A program made the translations under genes and the position numbers. Below the pieces are notes generated by a model. That model had not been told where the DNA came from. It did not search any database and saw only the letters and a program-made list of their open reading frames with translations. Positions 1 to 12,300 of a DNA stretch of 30,032 bases are shown piece after piece; within the stretch, counting starts at the first letter, position 1, and each line of letters opens with the position of its first letter. Source of the DNA: Lingula anatina (taxonomy: Eukaryota; Brachiopoda; Lingulata; Lingulida; Lingulidae); the NCBI RefSeq assembly GCF_001039355.2, contig NW_019773976.1, forward strand, positions 1-30,032. The letters are read 5' to 3'.

Positions 1-772
1 TCTAAAACCGTTTTTCCAATAAATCAGTTATACCAAAATTCAATCTCAAAAAAAGTATACAAGAAAAGACAATGAGATAGGCTACCAAATATAATAGGCT
101 ATATTATGTGTACAATACCAAGTTAAAGTGAAATAGGTATTATACTGTACAGGGCTGACATTCTTTATGTAATAGAAATACGTCACATGGACTCTGAATG
201 TCAAAGTAACATAGTCCATCTTACACTCTATGTATGTTCAGGTTTGCATAAAAAATTGCCAAATACAAGGTGTGCTGATAGCAATATGCTTCGTCAAAGA
301 ATAACTATAATAAAATATATTCATATGATAAATTAATGAATTTGTAAATCCAATGATCACAATCTTATGATTTTTGATTTGGCTTAAAGGGATAATAACT
401 CTTCGTTTCAGCCAAAAAATGAATTTTCCTGGAGTAAACAACAATTTTCCCATACTTATCAATGGTTAATGAATCCATTTTTACATTCAAAGTTAGTCCC
501 TGTTTTTTTTCTAAAAAGTTTGGTTTTTTGTTAAAATCTCTTAATCTCCATCAATGGAGGTAACGTGGTCTAAAGACAAGCTCAGATATCAGAAAAAACA
601 GCTATAACTGCCGTTTTTGTGGTAAAACAAAATATATTTCTATGAGTTATTCACAATGTCTTTATTGTGAAATATAGATATCATACGAAGAGTTATTATC
701 CCTTTAAACTTCAAGGTAAGTTGCTGTGATGACCTCAGTGCAGCATCACAGAGACATGTACTCTTACAGTAC
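1..772 (-). other. Glycogen phosphorylase intron 2 (partial)
   Basis: Non-coding sequence downstream of exon 2 on the minus strand. The only structure seen is a TTAA-flanked MITE at 388-703, listed separately. The short open frames here have no recognisable protein similarity and no codon-like character. Confidence 0.7.
388..703. mobile_element. TTAA-flanked MITE, copy 1
   Basis: A 316 bp element with near-perfect terminal inverted repeats. It begins AGGGATAATAACTCTTCGT and ends with the reverse complement (ACGAAGAGTTATTATCCCT). TTAA lies directly outside both ends (384-387 and 704-707), the target duplication typical of piggyBac- and Kolobok-type transposases. It encodes no protein, so it is non-autonomous. 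A diverged second copy is at 16745-17065, with shared internal words such as TTTTCCCATAC, GGTTAATGAATCCATT, AAAAAGTTTGG and TTTATTGTGAAATAT. The assignment to a TTAA-specific superfamily is inferred from the target site only. Confidence 0.85.
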
Positions 773-3700
773 CTGGTACATGGCCTCATCACATGCACTC
801 TGTATTCCTAGGTTCACCATAGTATTGGACAGACTGCGTCCCATGTAAAACTCCAGGGAGAGATAGTACACACGCTGGAACATAAATAATATAAATGTAA
901 ATAGTGACAAAATTTCAATAAATGATAATATCATCATGATGCCAGTGTTGTGTTGAGAGAATAAGTACACACACTAGATCGTCATAAATTGTTTGCATCC
1001 TGGAATGGATACATTAATATATTTCTACAATACAGTGACAGCATGGTTTGAGTAGCTGAGATGGCAGCATTAAACTTTATAGTCAGTTCTAAAAATATAA
1101 AATCAAAACAAAGTATTCTACTGAATCACAATATTCAGAAAACTGAGAGATTGTCAAGGTTTGAGGTACAGAGATAGCAAGAGATAACTGCCTTCTTTAA
1201 TAAATAGATGCAGACAAATTTGCCTTCAGAGTTTGAAAAAATTGTATTTTCTTTCAATTTCAAATTCGGTTGGAAGAGTTTCAAAAAGGAACAGTGCTTT
1301 ATTTGATGCATCATGTCAAGGGTATAATCTACTTGACTGATGCCCTTTAGTTTGAGGTTTTCTTAAAATCATGCAATGGAATCTATGGTCAAAACAAGAA
1401 ACTAACCTTTCCCTTACCATCCCTTTATCATTTGTCACGAAACTCCTAATCTATTATCTGTTGGCAAAACAGAAAACCATCCAGGGGTTATATTGCAATC
1501 ACGCCTGACCACACAGCAATAGGCTTGGCTGCAATGAACTATATGGAAAATGATGCTGACCAGCCAAACAGACTATTGTTGACAATGACTTCCATAGAAA
1601 TCACATGAAATTTATTATCAAATCATCCAGGTTGCTTGTACATGAGTATTGCTCTAGTAACTTTTAATTGAGTTGATTCAGCTAACAAAACCTTACTCTG
1701 ATCATCAAAGTAATGCATATGGCATATAGTGTGCTGTATGTTACCTGTCAAATATGATGGAAATGGCATTTATATTTATGCTGATTATATAGTGGTTTTC
1801 AATAGATTCTGAAACTTAGGGTGAAAAAATTCATACTTTTCCATCCATCATCTTCAATGACAGTTCATTTCTGTTTAGGTTTTGATTGAATTTTGTAAGA
1901 AGGTTACAATTTCAGTGGCACGTTTATTTTTCTTACATAATGAGTCTTGTGTGACATGTGGGAGTGAAGTGTGAATGAGCTTTATGAATAGGGGCGTAAT
2001 ACTTTTAACCTTAGACACTTCAGGGGCAGTAGTGTATGCATGCACAGAACCTTGCCCTTATGTCTGTATGTTGGCAACTGGCACATTCAAAACTATTTAC
2101 ACTTGGTGCCTCTTCAGGTAATCAATGTAAATGTCACGGAAAATAATCACCTTTATTTTAAATACCAAATGTCTGCAATATGTCTACCAGCATAATTGCT
2201 TTATATACCACATATATACCACATAAATGTTTAAATATCAAATAAGGCAATTAATGATATGGTATTCATGAAGTATATTCCACAAAGACCAGCTTAAGAA
2301 CATTAATTTTAGATGTGAAAGTCCAATTTGATGCCATTTAATTCAATTTCAATATGAATGAAAACTTATTTCAATTTTTTGGAAATGTTCAATTCCTCTA
2401 AGAACACTTGGAAAACAATGTAGACCATCAAACCACACATTAGCCAGGCACCAGTCCAGCTGCCTTCTTGACTCCTTATATTTCTATTTTGAAAGGCCAA
2501 TTTCTTTTCAGATCTTTATCATTGAGCGTATAGAGCCTAGGGAGCTTATCTGAATAAGACAATAAATTTTGACCACCTATTATAAAATCCTGGCTAAACC
2601 TGGTTTCCTAGGTCTACATCATTTCTTGTGCTCTCCATGAAGCCACTGCTCTGTTTACACTTATTACATGCAATCCATCAGGAACCAGTAGTGCACCAAC
2701 AAAATGTGAATAAATCAATGTACTCTAATCCAAATCAGTACTGCTCACTTGGTGAATCAACAGAACAAATACAGCTGCAGTGTACCACTGGTTCAAAATA
2801 GTATCACTGAGAAAGCATATCTCCACGGATAATCAGTTGCAACAGAGGTTGTGCTCTATGTCTGAAATCACTATTAACAGTCTTCTTGACCCTCTAAAAA
2901 ACTAGACAACGCAGAATAAGGGAGGTAGGGAGGGGAAATGGAGGACAGATGTAAAAGGTGATAGTTTAAGTACATATTCTGATAACTGATGTTTTAATTA
3001 TGTATAGCTTAGTCAGGTCAGTACTTCTGCTGTACCACCTGTTCTCTCCAGTTCTTTACCTGTGAGTATGCCCACATCAACAAGGCTCACATTACATATA
3101 GAAGCACCCCTTAGTATATGTGGAGATTGGCTCTGATTGGAGAGATACTGGAGCAAGCAGCTGATGGCTGTTTCATCAGTGTTAGAAGTATATTTAAGCT
3201 AACTAGGTTATTGTTTTAACATTCATAAATCACCTAGTATAATGAAGATAAAGAAGAATTATGAGCATGGCTTTATCATTAATGTCAAATGTGTTTTGCT
3301 TTTTTCACATCTTAGTTACTACAAATTTTTGGGAGGGTTGGGGATGGAGAAGAACCTTGAACCTTAAAAGTTCTGAAGTTGAAAAAACATTGGATATAAA
3401 CAGAAACTACCTTGTGCGTCAAAAATGGTGATCATATCACATAGCGTAAAACAAAGCTGTCAGCACTGTGTGACCATATGAGACCAAAAGTGTGTGAAAA
3501 TCCCCATGAAGTGAGGTACACGAACTTTTTAGTAATAAGAGTGAAATTCTATGTGTAGGGAATATAATCTTAGAAAGCAATACGAGAATGACAATCAAAA
3601 CCTGCACTGCTACGAAATTACTAGTAACTAAAATTCTATAGAACCATAAAAATATAGCTTTCATCTGTTGCCACACCAATTAGAACACAACTGGAAACAA

Positions 3701-5981
3701 GCATTGAGGCTAAATTAGAATTGTTGGAAGTTCTGGGCTGAACTGTACCAGATTTAAACAAGATCCTCAAATAGTACTCATTGGTTTTATTATTATGTCA
3801 TAGGGCTCATTCCCTTAGACACCACTGGTCTGCATAGATCAATCCAACTATGCAGGGACTCGCTGAATGCAATCAGTTTAACATATTAACACACCTCCTC
3901 CAAGCCTTGAGAAAAATACAGAAAAGCTGGTGATTACATGAGTATGTTGGAAACCAGGAGGTGTGTCATTCAGTTAAGCTGATTGCACTGACTAGAGGGA
4001 GAGTTCCTGCAGAGTTGGATCAATCTACACAGACTGATGGTATCTATAGGAATGAGCCCATAGATAGCTTCAGCCATCTTATCATTTCATCGGCCTTGGT
4101 TTAGTGCAGGGAGTCTGTGATAGGGACTACTTCCATCTTTCAGTGGCTCATTTGATAATGCAGATCAATATATACTGTAGTCACCACTTAGTCTGGATTG
4201 TATCACAGACAACATAGACTTTAATGGAAAAATGTCAGTTAAAAGCCAGCTATACGAGGTAGGGGAAGGAAGCAGTCATAAGCGTAGCTTGGCTGCAAGA
4301 TATATTATAAATCATTCACTGAATATAAATCTATAGCTTGTTGTTGTTTTTTATTTTTTGCATGACAAATTTTTTTTTAATTATCCCTGTAAAAAGTTGA
4401 GTATGTTTCTAAAGAAAGAGCACTATGTACACAAGAGGGCAGTATAATAAGGATAAAGGATAGGGATTTTGCCAGGAAAGTCCAAAATTATGGTACCAGC
4501 AGCACTTATGAGAATTTGAACAAGCTGTCCAGCCATAAGATAGGCAGTTCTCTGCCCAAACAGGCTGTCCAAATGACAGCTGGACGTCTCGCTGGATAAA
4601 CACTTGGTCTAACCAGACATTAAAGTGACTCTCCATGTGTTTGAAAATCCTCCACAGTAATTTTTATGTCCTGCAAAGCTTCTTGTATTTCCCAATTCAG
4701 ACTGTAAAGATGATAAAATCATTTTAATTGAAGTTTATTCAAAGCATACCTAGTGTCATTATTATCTCCTCGTCCTCCATGGCAATTCACAGCATCTATA
4801 TTATACATGCCCATGACAGTGCCAGGCCGCGATACAAAATACTGCGACATTTCCATGAGTGAAAACAAGACCATGAAGGTGGAAGTTGAGAAGGCTATGT
4901 CATTCTAAATGACTGGCCAGCCATGTAGAACTAAATTATAAATTAAAAATGAAATAAAATATATATTAAAATCAAGTGCAGGAACGGGTCAACCAGTGAT
5001 TTATCAATAGGGCAAAATTCCCTTTTAGCCCAGAAAGATTAATTTTTGAGGGTAAATTCCCTGGAGAGTGACTTTAAGAAAGCCCTCCATCTTCCTGGCA
5101 TTTCACAAGACACATATTGCATGAAGTGAAAATGTCAATGATCCAATTTCACTTCATAACAAGAAAATGACTGTGGGGTTTTATATTGTGGCATTGTATT
5201 GGGTTTAGTTTTGACAATATCATTTGTGAAGATGAGAGATGCCAAGTCTTGGAACTTGCAAGGTTTAAAGCTCTGAATAAAATAGTGAAACCAGGTATAC
5301 GTTTCAGATAAATTTTTATTCAAGGAGTCTTTTATTTTTTAGGTATGAATTGGGAAGATAAGGAACTTTGCAGGTTATAATGCTGTGGGGCCATTTTGAA
5401 GAAGAAATGTCATTTTTTCTGGTAGTCTAGAGTTATGCTTTTTGGGAATTTTCAAAAGCAGGAAGAATACTATGTAAAATTTAAAGGGCCAAATTTAAAT
5501 AATTTTTTTAAGAAACCTGACAATCATTTCATACTAGTAATCAAATGTTGGATACATTACCAATGTCAAAAAAATACAAGTGCATCAAAGTAACATACTT
5601 ACACCGCAATATGACATCTGTCAACACCAATGTCACTGTTAACAGAGGTCATATGAGGACCTCGTCAAAAATCAACACAGCAGCGTCCGTAATGATGCAT
5701 AAATAATGGTAAAACTGGGTTAAGCATACTCAACCCACCTTTGGATCCTTTTCGTAGTAATACTGCTGAGTTCTGATCCATCTTCCGACTAGATGATCTC
5801 TGACGGTATGTGCAAGAGCAAAGAAGTAATCTCTCGGTGTTGCAACATTTCTGTCCTTCACGATCGTGTAGTGGAGATGCCGGTTAAAGGCTTTCTTCAT
5901 TCCTGCTACATTTTCCACTTGTGCAATCCCCCTAACACTAATCTGCTTGCGCCTATCGTAGTCGCTTGTTGGTGCAGCCAT
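773..5981 (-). CDS. PYG: Glycogen phosphorylase, coding exons 1 and 2 (gene continues off the left edge)
   Basis: Glycogen phosphorylase releases glucose-1-phosphate from glycogen in the cytosol and uses pyridoxal phosphate. Exon 1 (5981 down to 5739, 81 codons) starts at an ATG in good context (A at -3, G at +4). It encodes the conserved N-terminus, including RKQISVRG, whose serine is the phosphorylase-kinase site (Ser14/15 in animals), then [20 protein letters not shown] and [17 protein letters not shown]. The donor is AAG|GTGGGT. Exon 2 (874 down to 773, 102 bp) follows a TTCCAG acceptor and encodes [15 protein letters not shown] up to CDEAMYQ, with donor CAG|GTACTG. The 102 bp size and phase 0 match exon 2 of vertebrate genes as I recall them. 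About 115 of roughly 840 residues are present, and all catalytic and PLP-binding parts lie outside. Nothing looks broken. The single-copy invertebrate gene cannot be assigned to a liver, muscle or brain type. Confidence 0.95.
3804..4058. mobile_element. CATAG-flanked long-hairpin MITE, copy 1
   Basis: A 255 bp palindromic element. The left arm starts GGCTCATTCC and the right arm ends GGAATGAGCC. The inverted similarity runs inward for more than 100 bp through TAGATCAATCCAACT, TGCAATCAG and ACACACCTCCT, leaving only a short loop. A perfect CATAG direct repeat flanks it (3799-3803 and 4059-4063), which looks like a 5 bp target duplication. There is no coding capacity. A related, more decayed copy sits at 14137-14348 in a CEBPZ intron. 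Confidence 0.8.
4620..4904 (-). CDS. Possible 3' end of a small nested gene (unrecognised)
   Basis: I do not recognise this frame. Two minus-strand segments, 4904-4750 and 4701-4620, are separated by a 48 bp GT-AG interval (4702-4749; donor ACTAG|GTATGC, acceptor CTTTACAG). Joined in phase they give 78 codons ending in TAA. The first part has a hydrophobic stretch ([10 protein letters not shown]), then [16 protein letters not shown] and [10 protein letters not shown]. The second part is amphipathic ([17 protein letters not shown]). The composition is protein-like, and the phase across the interval stays open, but the interval is very short for this genome and no start exon was found. It lies on the same strand as, and within intron 1 of, glycogen phosphorylase. 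It could be the tail of a nested gene, a retained fragment of a duplicated gene, or chance. Confidence 0.3.
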
Positions 5982-6308
5982 TGTGAACGCTTGGCAGCTC
6001 TTAAATTCTGAGCAGTACCCCTTCTACTGCCCAGCTGAGTTCGACAACTTCCCTGCAAAGTTGTTTTGACCTTGAGGATGGGCATGCGCGTAATTTGAGA
6101 CCAAAATTGTCAATCTGTTCGAAAATAATGAAAGGTGTGACAGAATACATTTATGTGATGATAAGAGATATGTTTCTTTGGTAAGTATTTTAAAGAAAAC
6201 ATTTTTTTTATTTATTTTGTACGTAGAAAATTTTTGCATGTAAGTGGCTGAATCTTGATTTTATTTCACCCTAACCTTGACCTGACGGGTGACCTAGTTT
6301 AATAAAGC
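5982..6308. promoter_or_regulatory. Probable bidirectional promoter between glycogen phosphorylase and CEBPZ
   Basis: The start codons of two divergent, housekeeping-type genes are 327 bp apart, so both 5' UTRs and both promoters must lie here unless there are far upstream non-coding exons. The interval is less AT-rich than its surroundings, contains several CpGs and shows no TATA box at a useful position. GGGCATGCGCG at 6080-6090 fits the core of the NRF1 site (GCGCATGCGC), a factor often found at TATA-less bidirectional promoters. Shared regulation is inferred from spacing and motif only. Confidence 0.6.
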
Positions 6309-9300
6309 ATGGGCAAGAAAAGCAGAATCGCGGTGGATAAACCCTCCGTTGATAAAAAAGACAGCTTTCAGCTGCAAGATATACTTGATTTAGGCGGAGA
6401 TAAGGTATTTTGAAATAATATCACTAAAATGATTTTCATTAATATATTATCACCGGCTAGCTACTGTTTTTCGAAAGTAGTAAGTTCAATTAACTTACCC
6501 AACGATGCCAGTCACTGGGAGACTTGAACATTATCAATGAAAAAAAATTACATATGTAATATTAACTATATTGTAGACCTTAAAATATGCTAATACAGTG
6601 ATTTTTTAAAAGTATTTAAACATAATTGGTAATGGGAGTGTTTTTCTTACTGCTAAAATTAAACTTATTTATCAAGGATGACTTGGAGCTTCTTCAAGAC
6701 GTTGATGATGAAGATGAAGAGGAGGCTTTGGATGGGAATGAACACGATTATGAATCAGAACCTGTGAGAAGGGATGAGGTATTGTACTGAGCATGAACAT
6801 TATACAGATTAAGTACTGATCATGACATATGAAAGAGGTTTCTGAAATAATTTACATGCTCGGCTGTCACCTGGATTTGTTAATGAACCAAAAAAACACA
6901 AGAAATTAATTTACGATAGGTAATGTAATGGTGTTATATATTTATAGAAGTTTTATATTATACCTAACATATCACTCAGAGTTTATTAAGAATGTAGACA
7001 GCTTTGGAAACAAAAACTGTGCCTAATAAAAATTAAAGTAGAAACAGACATCGAATCACCCTCATACCAAATCCATCTACTTTGAAACGGGCCAAGCTAC
7101 AACATCCAATTCTTCCTTTGTACATTAAAAAGATTTTCAGCTGGAAATCAAAAATTTAAAGCAGACTTCTTTGCCATCAGCTATCTCAGCAAAACCAAAA
7201 GTGATGTAACTTGGAGTTCAGACAAAGTGGATTTTATGGAATTAGGGGCCAGGTCATAGGGTCAGTATTTTTTACTTGACCTCAAGGTCATCCTGTTTGG
7301 TTTCATAGAGGTAGTTGCTGGCACTCTAGTCTGCTATTTGTGAGTTAGCTAATATTATTGATGTTTCAGGTAAAAGCATTAATAGAGGAACTTGGTTTGA
7401 AGAAATACAGATTCAGAAGGTATGTTTTTAGAGTTAATAGTAATAAAATAGCATTTGAAAAGTTAATCTTGAATTAACTTAAACAGAAATGTGAATATAG
7501 TTTTAGGTATCTTGTTAAGATTCAGTTTCATTATATTGCTAAAACAGAAAAATAATGTTAACATCCACCATATTCCATTTTGTTTGTAGTGAAGAAGATG
7601 GAAATGGTAAAAAAGAAAAAAAGAAAAAACTTTTGGTCATGCCTGGATTTGAAGAGCAGAAAGATGAAGGAAAACCTCCACCTGAAACACAGAAGAAGAC
7701 TAAAAATAAATTTAAAGTCCAAGTAGCTGAAGTCAGTAGTACAACACTGAGCCAATCAGATGACACAGAAGTGAAGGACTATATTAATTCATACACACAA
7801 AGAAAGTATTTATTGGTTAAGCCTGGTGGAAAGTGGTTTGATAATCAGGTGAGCTTTTTGTCCCATCTTTCACTGAAACTACTGTGCAAGGCCTAAGTTG
7901 ACCAGAGTTGCTAACAGAGTTCATAACTGGTTAAAATATTCTTATTAGTAACACAGTGAATTATATGATTATGGATACTGAAACCTTTGGTCAAATATGT
8001 GTGTGATAAGAATTTATCTATTATTAATATAAGTAGTATTGGCAAAGTGTTTCTCCTTTGGCGCATACCTCTGTTGAACCCTTTATTAAAAATTTCACAT
8101 TTGTATAATATCTATTTTTATTACATCAAATGACATGGTACAGTGTCCTATTAAACAATGTACTGTTTATCGCTTTCTTAAATCAGTGGGATTCTTTATA
8201 TGTTAACTATGAATTACATATTTTGCATGGTTTTGTTAATAGGTGAAATTATAAGAATAAATGCAAACTCATAATGACAATATGATGTTGTTATAGTAAA
8301 TTTTCTTTTTTTTTTTCAGTTTGAAAATGATCCTGTTGAGTTTGAGGCAGCCTCCAAAGAAACGATAAAATGTTTGGAAGAGTTTGCATCTAGGATTCTC
8401 CAGGATGAGGTTACCATATATAATAAACGTAAGAAATTATTGCTAATTTGCTTGGTTGAAATATGATTAACTTTTAATACTGTCTTCAGTCTCTGAATTG
8501 ATTCAGGTCTTTGTGTGAGCATTACAGTTCAAGCAGTATATATACTAACATTAGTGTAAATTTGAAACAAAACATTTTTTAGAAAAAGATGTGAGGAAAG
8601 GTTCAGATGCAAAATGGATGAAGACAGTAGTGTCCTCTGGAACATTGGCCGACAAGATGGCAGCACTGACCATACAAATTCAAGACAGTCCTGTTCATAC
8701 TCTCCCTAGCCTTGATTTGCTGATCAATATGGCAAAGAAGAAAGGCAAAAGAGAATGCATGCTGGCAGTAGGTAGGTGTAACATTATACATGGTTGTTAC
8801 AGTATGTAACATATGACATTGGATGAAAGTACAGATAATTGCAATAAAATCAGATTACTTAATATATTTTAATTTTAGCCTCTAGCAGGGGCGGATTTAG
8901 GCCGTCTTCTGGGTCTTCTGGAAGACGGTCAGATTTTCAAGTTTACATTGAAGGGTATCTATTTTTTTTTCTGTTGGAAGACGGTCAAAAATGGAGGATG
9001 GGTCAATTAAGATAACTTGGAAGACTGTCAGAAAATATCTCTGGATCCGCCCCTGTCTAGGAAATGTAAGGTGGTATTAAGAAGTGTGCTTTTTCATTTG
9101 CTATTTATAGTGGTATATTGTATATTGCAGTCATTTGTTAATTCTGTTTATTTCACAGATACTTTGAGAGAACTGTTTATCTCAGATCTCCTCCCAGATA
9201 GAAAACTGAAACCTTTTGAGCAGGTAAGCTAGACATTTTACCTGAATTTTGACACACATGTCACATTGTGGAATCAATCTCTTGAATAACTGCTTCTTTT

Positions 9301-12300
9301 TAGGAAACAACACATAAGTTCTTTGTGCTTTCATAAACCCACATAAGAAGGTTGTAGAATCACAAATATTAACATCTGGAGTTATTTCAGTATTGAACAT
9401 GTATATTTCTTATAATAGTCAGGTTGATAAATGCAAATAATCATAACTTTCATTTTTATGTACAGACNTGCAGTCTAAGTTGGAAAAGCAGTCTAATTGA
9501 CTTCTTTTTCTGGAAGTTATACATTTTCAAAGTGTAAACTTGTCACATATTTTAATTACATTGGTATTACCTGTTGAGGATAATTAAAATTTGATGTTGA
9601 ATTTGCAGTTTAACATAATGTATTTTTGCATCAGAATTGTCAGTAGCCTGTTTTGTGCATAGTTATTTCCTGTTTTTTGTCTGTACATTTGACAGCTTTG
9701 CTGCCTTGTTTGTCTGTACATTTGACAGCTTTGCTGCCTTGTTAACACCTTACTATACCTATTTTGACTAGAAAGCATACCTAAATTGAAAAGTCAACAC
9801 TTTTTGCAATATATTTGTGACCCTTATGACTTGTAAGAGAAGAATAAAAGGAATACATTAGTTACATGGTAAGATTTCAAGGAATTCATTGTTTCTGTAG
9901 CATCCCTTAAGCCAGCTTGCCTCCCTGACCAGTGGGAACAAGGATGCGCGGGACAAGAGACTGGTCATGTGGTACTTTGAGGCTCAGCTCAAGTCCAGAT
10001 ATGAGACAGTTGTCAAAGCCTTGGAGGTAAATCCTAACTGGTATTTTTTTTCTACGTACCTTGTTTTTGACATTTGTATTGTCCAAGGTTAGGGTCCAGA
10101 AATATGAATAGTAAGATTTTAAACAGGGTAATGTTTATGACACCGCATCATAGTTTTATGTGTTTTTTTTATTTGATCAGTTTGCATGTATAAAACAATG
10201 TTTGTTTGTGAGATTGCTTCAAATTATGTTTTGGCTTTTTTTTTTTCAGCACATAGCACATGACACCATTCCAGTAACAAAAAAGAAAGCTCTTAGTAAG
10301 TATGATTATGTAAGAACTATCAGTTAATTGTATATTAACATAAAAATCTGTACAAAAATTTAATTACAGTGTCATTCAGGCCTGTTGTAATATGTAATAT
10401 GTTAAACTTCGTGTTTTAAAGGAGGATCTTGTGGACATTAACATTTTATCAAAAGTAATATATCATCTTGCATTAATAAAAAATATACTCAGTGTTTGGC
10501 AATACATACATTACATTTTGTATCATAGGTACAGTATTTGAACTGCTTGTAAACAAACCAGAGCAAGAAAAGGCCCTGTTGTGCTTACTTGTTAACAAGC
10601 TAGGGGATCCTGACTATAAGATAGCAGCCAAAGGAGCACATCTACTGTCTAGACTGGTTGACAGGCATCCCAACATGAAGACTGTGATTGTTTTAGAAGT
10701 GGAGAGGCTTTTGTACAGACCCAATATATCTGTCAAAGCTCAGTAAGTGGTAACTGTAATATTACAGTATTGTAGTGTCATTATTAAAAGTGTCATTAGA
10801 GCTTTCTGAAAGGCATAATATTAGTCATTTTGCTTGTACACCAACAAAGAAAAGAATTCTCTATCACTAATATTAAGATAGGCAAAGGTTTACTGACTAT
10901 ACAACCTAATGTTTGCCTGCAGAGTGAGAGGATGTGGGTTCAGCCCCATCCTGGGACATAACAGGCATATTACCATTTAATGTAAACTGCTCTGAGACAT
11001 AAAGGAGTATTGTTTATAAGAACCAGACTTTACTTTTTACTTAACATATTAATGAAAAACCCAGCTCACTTGTACTTTTATGTTTTAGGTATTATGCTAT
11101 ATGTTTTCTGAACCAGCTGAGGTTGAACCATGACCAGGCACAGCTGGCTGGAAGACTGATTGGTGTCTACTTCTCATTCTTCAAGGTGCTGGAAATGTTT
11201 CTTTAGTTCTTTGTGACCCATTGTAATACCTTAAAGTCAGTTATGTTTTCTTCTTCTGAATTAGCCTCTGGAAAAAACTGAAATCAGTAGTCTATAATTG
11301 GAGTAAGGGAATATATTTAATTTGTTTCCCATTTTGGAAAACAACTTTCTTGCAAATTTTATGTGATTCTGTTTTATTGTGTGCTTTTTAGTAAATTGTC
11401 TGACTTTAGTTTTGTATCAGTGGATTAGTTGAAATGTGAAGAATGGTTTAGAGTTTTTTGTATACATATATGCTGTCAATGCTTTTCTTTGGTTTCAGGC
11501 ATTTGTTAAGAAAGGAGAAGTTGACAGTAAAATGTTAAGTGCCTTGTTGACAGGAGTTAATAGAGCATACCCGTTTGCTAAAGGTAAGCATATGGATTTC
11601 TACCAAGTACAGTCTTAACACACCCTGTTCTAGGTATTATGTTTTAAAAATATTGTTTCTCACAGCTTCATTTAGGTATTGTCTCTTATATCATATCTGA
11701 TGCCTCTTTTAAAATAATGATCGCAATGAGATTATGAATATTCAGTTATAAAATGATCAAAACATGCCTATTGGTTTAAATATTTTAGTAGCCAGTTGTT
11801 TACAATCCTTTTGGGTTACAAAGATTACTCCCAAAGAGTAAAAAAGGAGTTAAGGAGAAGGAGTACGTTTTCTTTAATTATGAACCACATGCATGTAACA
11901 CCATGTAAAGAAATATCATGAGTTTTTATTCCCATAGTTATCTATCATTAAATCTATTTATTAAGGATTGGAATTTTATTTTATTCAGTGGACAAGACAA
12001 CCATTGAGGAACATGTGGGCACCTTGTACAAGATAGTTCACATTGTGAAGTTCAGTACAAGTATCCAGGCATTAATGTTGCTGTATCAAGTCATGGATTC
12101 CAGGTATTCACCACAAACACCCAAGCATGCTGGCATGGGTGCACACAGTATTTGTTCCAGCACTGAGTCTGGATAAAGTCCTTGTTTGAGTGTATTGCAA
12201 AAGATGTTTAAGTTTATAAAATGGCCAGAAATTATACTGAGAGCTTCACATACTTTCAAAATATTTTTTCTACATTTACTTTTATTCTAGCCTAAGTAAA

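Larger units (their letters stand above)
875..5738 (-). other. Glycogen phosphorylase intron 1
   Basis: A 4.86 kb intron. It holds the hairpin MITE at 3804-4058 and a possible small two-exon minus-strand reading frame at 4620-4904, both listed separately. Elsewhere I see only AT-rich sequence with short frames of no recognisable kind. Confidence 0.8.

Noticed and set aside
4409-4636. Minus-strand frame of 75 codons with several Cys and Trp.
   Set aside because: It overlaps the end of the 4620-4904 frame in another phase, has no splice or start support, and resembles no family I know.
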